From positions 1 to 15,478 of the forward strand of contig CAZWFQ010000074.1 of assembly GCA_964633225.1 (NCBI GenBank): a DNA stretch of 15,478 nucleotides. Direction: 5' to 3'. This document shows positions 13,357 through 15,478 of this stretch, one piece after another (within the stretch, counting starts at the first letter, position 1; each line of letters opens with the position of its first letter). The notes under the pieces were generated by a model. It had not been told where the DNA came from and did not search any database. It saw nothing but the letters and a program-made list of their open reading frames with translations. Made by a program: the position numbers and the translations under genes. Origin of the DNA: JAKQIM01 sp964633225 (GTDB lineage: Bacteria; Chloroflexota; Anaerolineae; Anaerolineales; UBA4823).

Positions 13357-14721
13357 ATGAAGACTGGGATCATCCAGCGGCTGATCGACGTTTTGGAAGA
13401 TTCGTTCGAGAACTTAAACGCCAATGTTTCGGCAGATGCGCTGGAAGATATTGCCATCACCATTCATAAGGCCATGTCGGTGGAGGCGCGGCACTTTCAC
13501 ACCCCCGAACACGTGCTTGGCCTGGTAGATACCGCCAACTCCATCCAATCGCTGGCTGCCCTGTTCCACGATATTGTGTACTACCAGGTGGACCGTGGTT
13601 TTTCTCCTGAAGTATCCACCGTCGTCAGCCCCTTTTTCCACGAAGATAATTCCGAGATCTTCATCAACGAGAATGTGCCCCAAAGCGAGCGCTTTTTTCA
13701 CATTGCAATGGATATCTTTGACCTGCATCCTGGGCAAACGCTGGCCCCGAGCAACGGTCTGAACGAATTTATCAGCACGCTGGTAATGTACAGCAAACTC
13801 CAGGGCACCCTGCCCGATAAAGAGCTGATCAAGATCATCGTTTACATCGAGGCCACCATTCCCTTCCGCGGGCTCGATGCCAATGGCTTGAGTGCCTTTG
13901 ACAAACTAGAAATGCGCCTGCGCCAGGCCGCCCAAAACTATGCCATTCCTCTGAGTGAGGACGAGATCATTGCTACCATCCAGGGAGCTGTGGTTTTTGC
14001 GAACACAGATGTAGAGAACTTCTCCGAGCCCGACCCTGCCCAGTTCCTGGAAAATACCTGGAAGCTGCTGCCCGAAACCAACATTGCTCTGCGGTCGGGC
14101 AGTGTCTATTCGATCCGCGAATACCGCTTAGCACTGCAAAAAATGCACGGTTTTCTGGTTGACCTGGATCCCGACACCGTGGTGCACCAATACAAAGGCG
14201 TTCCGCCAGATGATGTTTACCAGAAGAAAGTGGAACACACGCGCTGTAATCTTGAAACAGCGCGCGATTATCTTGGCACCAAGCTGTTAGCAACCGCCAT
14301 GCTCGAAGCCCTGGCTGAGCTGACCGGCGGCGACGCGCCCATGTCGCTCTTCATGGGCGATGTGGAAACCGACATCGAAGATATGAAGCGCATGGAAGAT
14401 TACCTGCCAGCGGTGAAGACCCCAGACCACATCGATACCAATTCCTCTGTCTTCCTGCTGCTAGATTCCGGACGCGCCAGGACAGACTTTGATATGAAGA
14501 ATGCCCCATTGGCCCTTTTCTTATACAAAGTACTGGGGCCCGAGAAAGTGCTGCTGTATACCCAGCATGCCAGGCGGATGTTTGCCGGGCAGATCAACGC
14601 CAAAGAATTCCTCGGCCTGATGGACCCCGAAGTCACATCTGCCGTTGCCAACGCTTGCGCATCAATGGTACTGACGCGCAGCGAAAAATTGGCCAAATAC
14701 GTTTACAAACCATCATCGTGA
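13357..14721 (+). CDS. HD-superfamily predicted metal-dependent phosphohydrolase with large uncharacterised C-terminal region
   Basis: 454 residues. The N-terminal part has a HD-type metal site: 'RHFHTPEHV' (His46, His48, His52) and 'LAALFHDIVYYQ' (His71-Asp72), a pattern close to small bacterial proteins with 'HYHNL.HI...LAAWFHD.VY'. That family is predicted to hydrolyse phosphoesters or nucleotides. From about residue 130 to the end I recognise no domain; the region is mostly helical in look, acidic, with no membrane segment or signal peptide, so the protein is cytoplasmic. It has its own promoter, divergent from the GT2 operon, and is followed after 28 bases by the UPF0173 gene, so the two are likely co-transcribed. 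Substrate is unknown. The HD call is fairly sure; the rest is unassigned. Confidence 0.75.
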   Translation: MKTGIIQRLIDVLEDSFENLNANVSADALEDIAITIHKAMSVEARHFHTPEHVLGLVDTANSIQSLAALFHDIVYYQVDRGFSPEVSTVVSPFFHEDNSEIFINENVPQSERFFHIAMDIFDLHPGQTLAPSNGLNEFISTLVMYSKLQGTLPDKELIKIIVYIEATIPFRGLDANGLSAFDKLEMRLRQAAQNYAIPLSEDEIIATIQGAVVFANTDVENFSEPDPAQFLENTWKLLPETNIALRSGSVYSIREYRLALQKMHGFLVDLDPDTVVHQYKGVPPDDVYQKKVEHTRCNLETARDYLGTKLLATAMLEALAELTGGDAPMSLFMGDVETDIEDMKRMEDYLPAVKTPDHIDTNSSVFLLLDSGRARTDFDMKNAPLALFLYKVLGPEKVLLYTQHARRMFAGQINAKEFLGLMDPEVTSAVANACASMVLTRSEKLAKYVYKPSS

Positions 14722-14749
14722 TCTTCCTGAAAAGTCGGAGGTTTTCTCT

Positions 14750-15436
14750 ATGAGTACCGTGCTCACATGGTATGGACATGCCACCCTGGGAATAGAGACA
14801 GATGGTTATAAGCTATTAATTGATCCCTTCTTCTCAGGCAACCCGGCTGCCAGCCTGGCTGCTAATCAAGCCGCACCCGATTTCATCCTGGTCAGTCACG
14901 GTCACGATGACCACGTGGGCGATGCCGTACCGATCGCCAAGCGCTGCGGCGCCACCGTGATCTGCAATTTCGAGATCGCTAACTGGCTAAACAAGCTAGA
15001 TATCAAAACCCATGCCCAACATATCGGCGGCGGTTACCAACACCCCTTCGGCTATCTCAAGCTGACCCAGGCCCTGCACGGCTCAGCGCTGCCAGATGGC
15101 TCTTACGGTGGCAACCCGGCTGGCTTTTTGCTCACCACCAATGACGGTAAGAAAATCTACATGGCATGCGATACCGGGCTGTTTGGCGATATGCGCCTGA
15201 TCGGCGAAGAAGGCATTGATCTGGCTGTGCTGCCTATCGGCGACAACTTCACCATGGGCCCGACCGATGCACTGCGGGCAATTAAGCTCCTCCAGCCCAA
15301 GCATGCCATCCCCGTCCACTACAATACCTGGGGGCTGATTGCTCAAGATCCGGTAGCCTGGGCCACACGCGTAGAAGCCGAGACCACCACCAAAGCCCAC
15401 GTGCTCAAGCCAGGGAATACCTTCTCAATTTATTAA
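14750..15436 (+). CDS. UPF0173-family metal-dependent hydrolase (metallo-beta-lactamase fold)
   Basis: 228 residues, the usual length of the UPF0173 (YtkL-like) family. Shine-Dalgarno CGGAGG at 14736-14741, eight bases before ATG. The metal site is complete: His50, His52, Asp54 and His55 in 'SHGHDDHVGD', Asp141 in 'ACDTGLFGD' and His190 in 'PVHYNTW'. The opening 'LTWYGHATLGIETDG' and 'IDPFFSGNP' are family hallmarks. Two metals would be bound for hydrolysis of an unknown substrate in the cytoplasm. It lies 28 bases after the HD gene on the same strand with no terminator between. The remaining 42 bases of the window hold nothing I can assign. Confidence 0.93.
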   Translation: MSTVLTWYGHATLGIETDGYKLLIDPFFSGNPAASLAANQAAPDFILVSHGHDDHVGDAVPIAKRCGATVICNFEIANWLNKLDIKTHAQHIGGGYQHPFGYLKLTQALHGSALPDGSYGGNPAGFLLTTNDGKKIYMACDTGLFGDMRLIGEEGIDLAVLPIGDNFTMGPTDALRAIKLLQPKHAIPVHYNTWGLIAQDPVAWATRVEAETTTKAHVLKPGNTFSIY

Positions 15437-15478
15437 CCTCAACCAACTTCCAAAACGATGGTGACACGTTAGAAAACA

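Overview
The window is a GC-rich, densely coding piece of a bacterial chromosome with twelve complete or nearly complete genes and one gene cut by the left edge. It most resembles a member of the Chloroflexota, probably Anaerolineae. The clues are Pro/Thr-rich 'PTPTP' linkers in two exported proteins, a Reg_prop-type propeller lipoprotein, a PAS kinase of a type I associate with that phylum, and promoters placed almost on the start codon. This placement is inferred from style, not from a marker gene. No tRNA, rRNA, CRISPR array, insertion sequence or phage gene was seen, and no non-coding stretch reaches 300 bases.

Layout. (1) 2-1806, + strand: the end of a SAM-dependent methyltransferase, overlapping by four bases a lipoprotein that joins a seven-repeat beta-propeller to a cytochrome c domain; a perfect 14-bp hairpin follows. 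(2) 1988-6917, + strand: a PAS-rich membrane histidine kinase overlaps by four bases a 756-residue protein made of a response-regulator receiver, a HAD phosphatase, a HerA/DUF87-like ATPase and a C-terminal module; a small four-helix membrane protein follows. (3) 6963-9707, - strand: guaB (IMP dehydrogenase) and, 15 bases downstream, an MFS transporter. (4) 9832-10677, + strand: a LysM/SdrD-like secreted, membrane-anchored protein with an almost leaderless promoter. (5) 10703-13284, - strand: an envelope-type operon of a GT2 glycosyltransferase, a FlK-like hotdog thioesterase and a GT4-like glycosyltransferase with altered catalytic positions. (6) 13357-15436, + strand: an HD-domain protein of unknown role and a UPF0173 metallo-beta-lactamase-fold hydrolase.

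The most unusual element is the two-component pair at 1988-6468. The kinase partner carries a canonical receiver, but in place of a DNA-binding output it has a phosphatase plus a P-loop ATPase, so the signal would be read out enzymatically or mechanically rather than by transcription. A second theme is promoter architecture. The GT2 and LysM genes have consensus -10 boxes 6-9 bases before the ATG and should make leaderless mRNAs. The GT2 and HD genes share a gap with two identical extended -10 boxes back to back.
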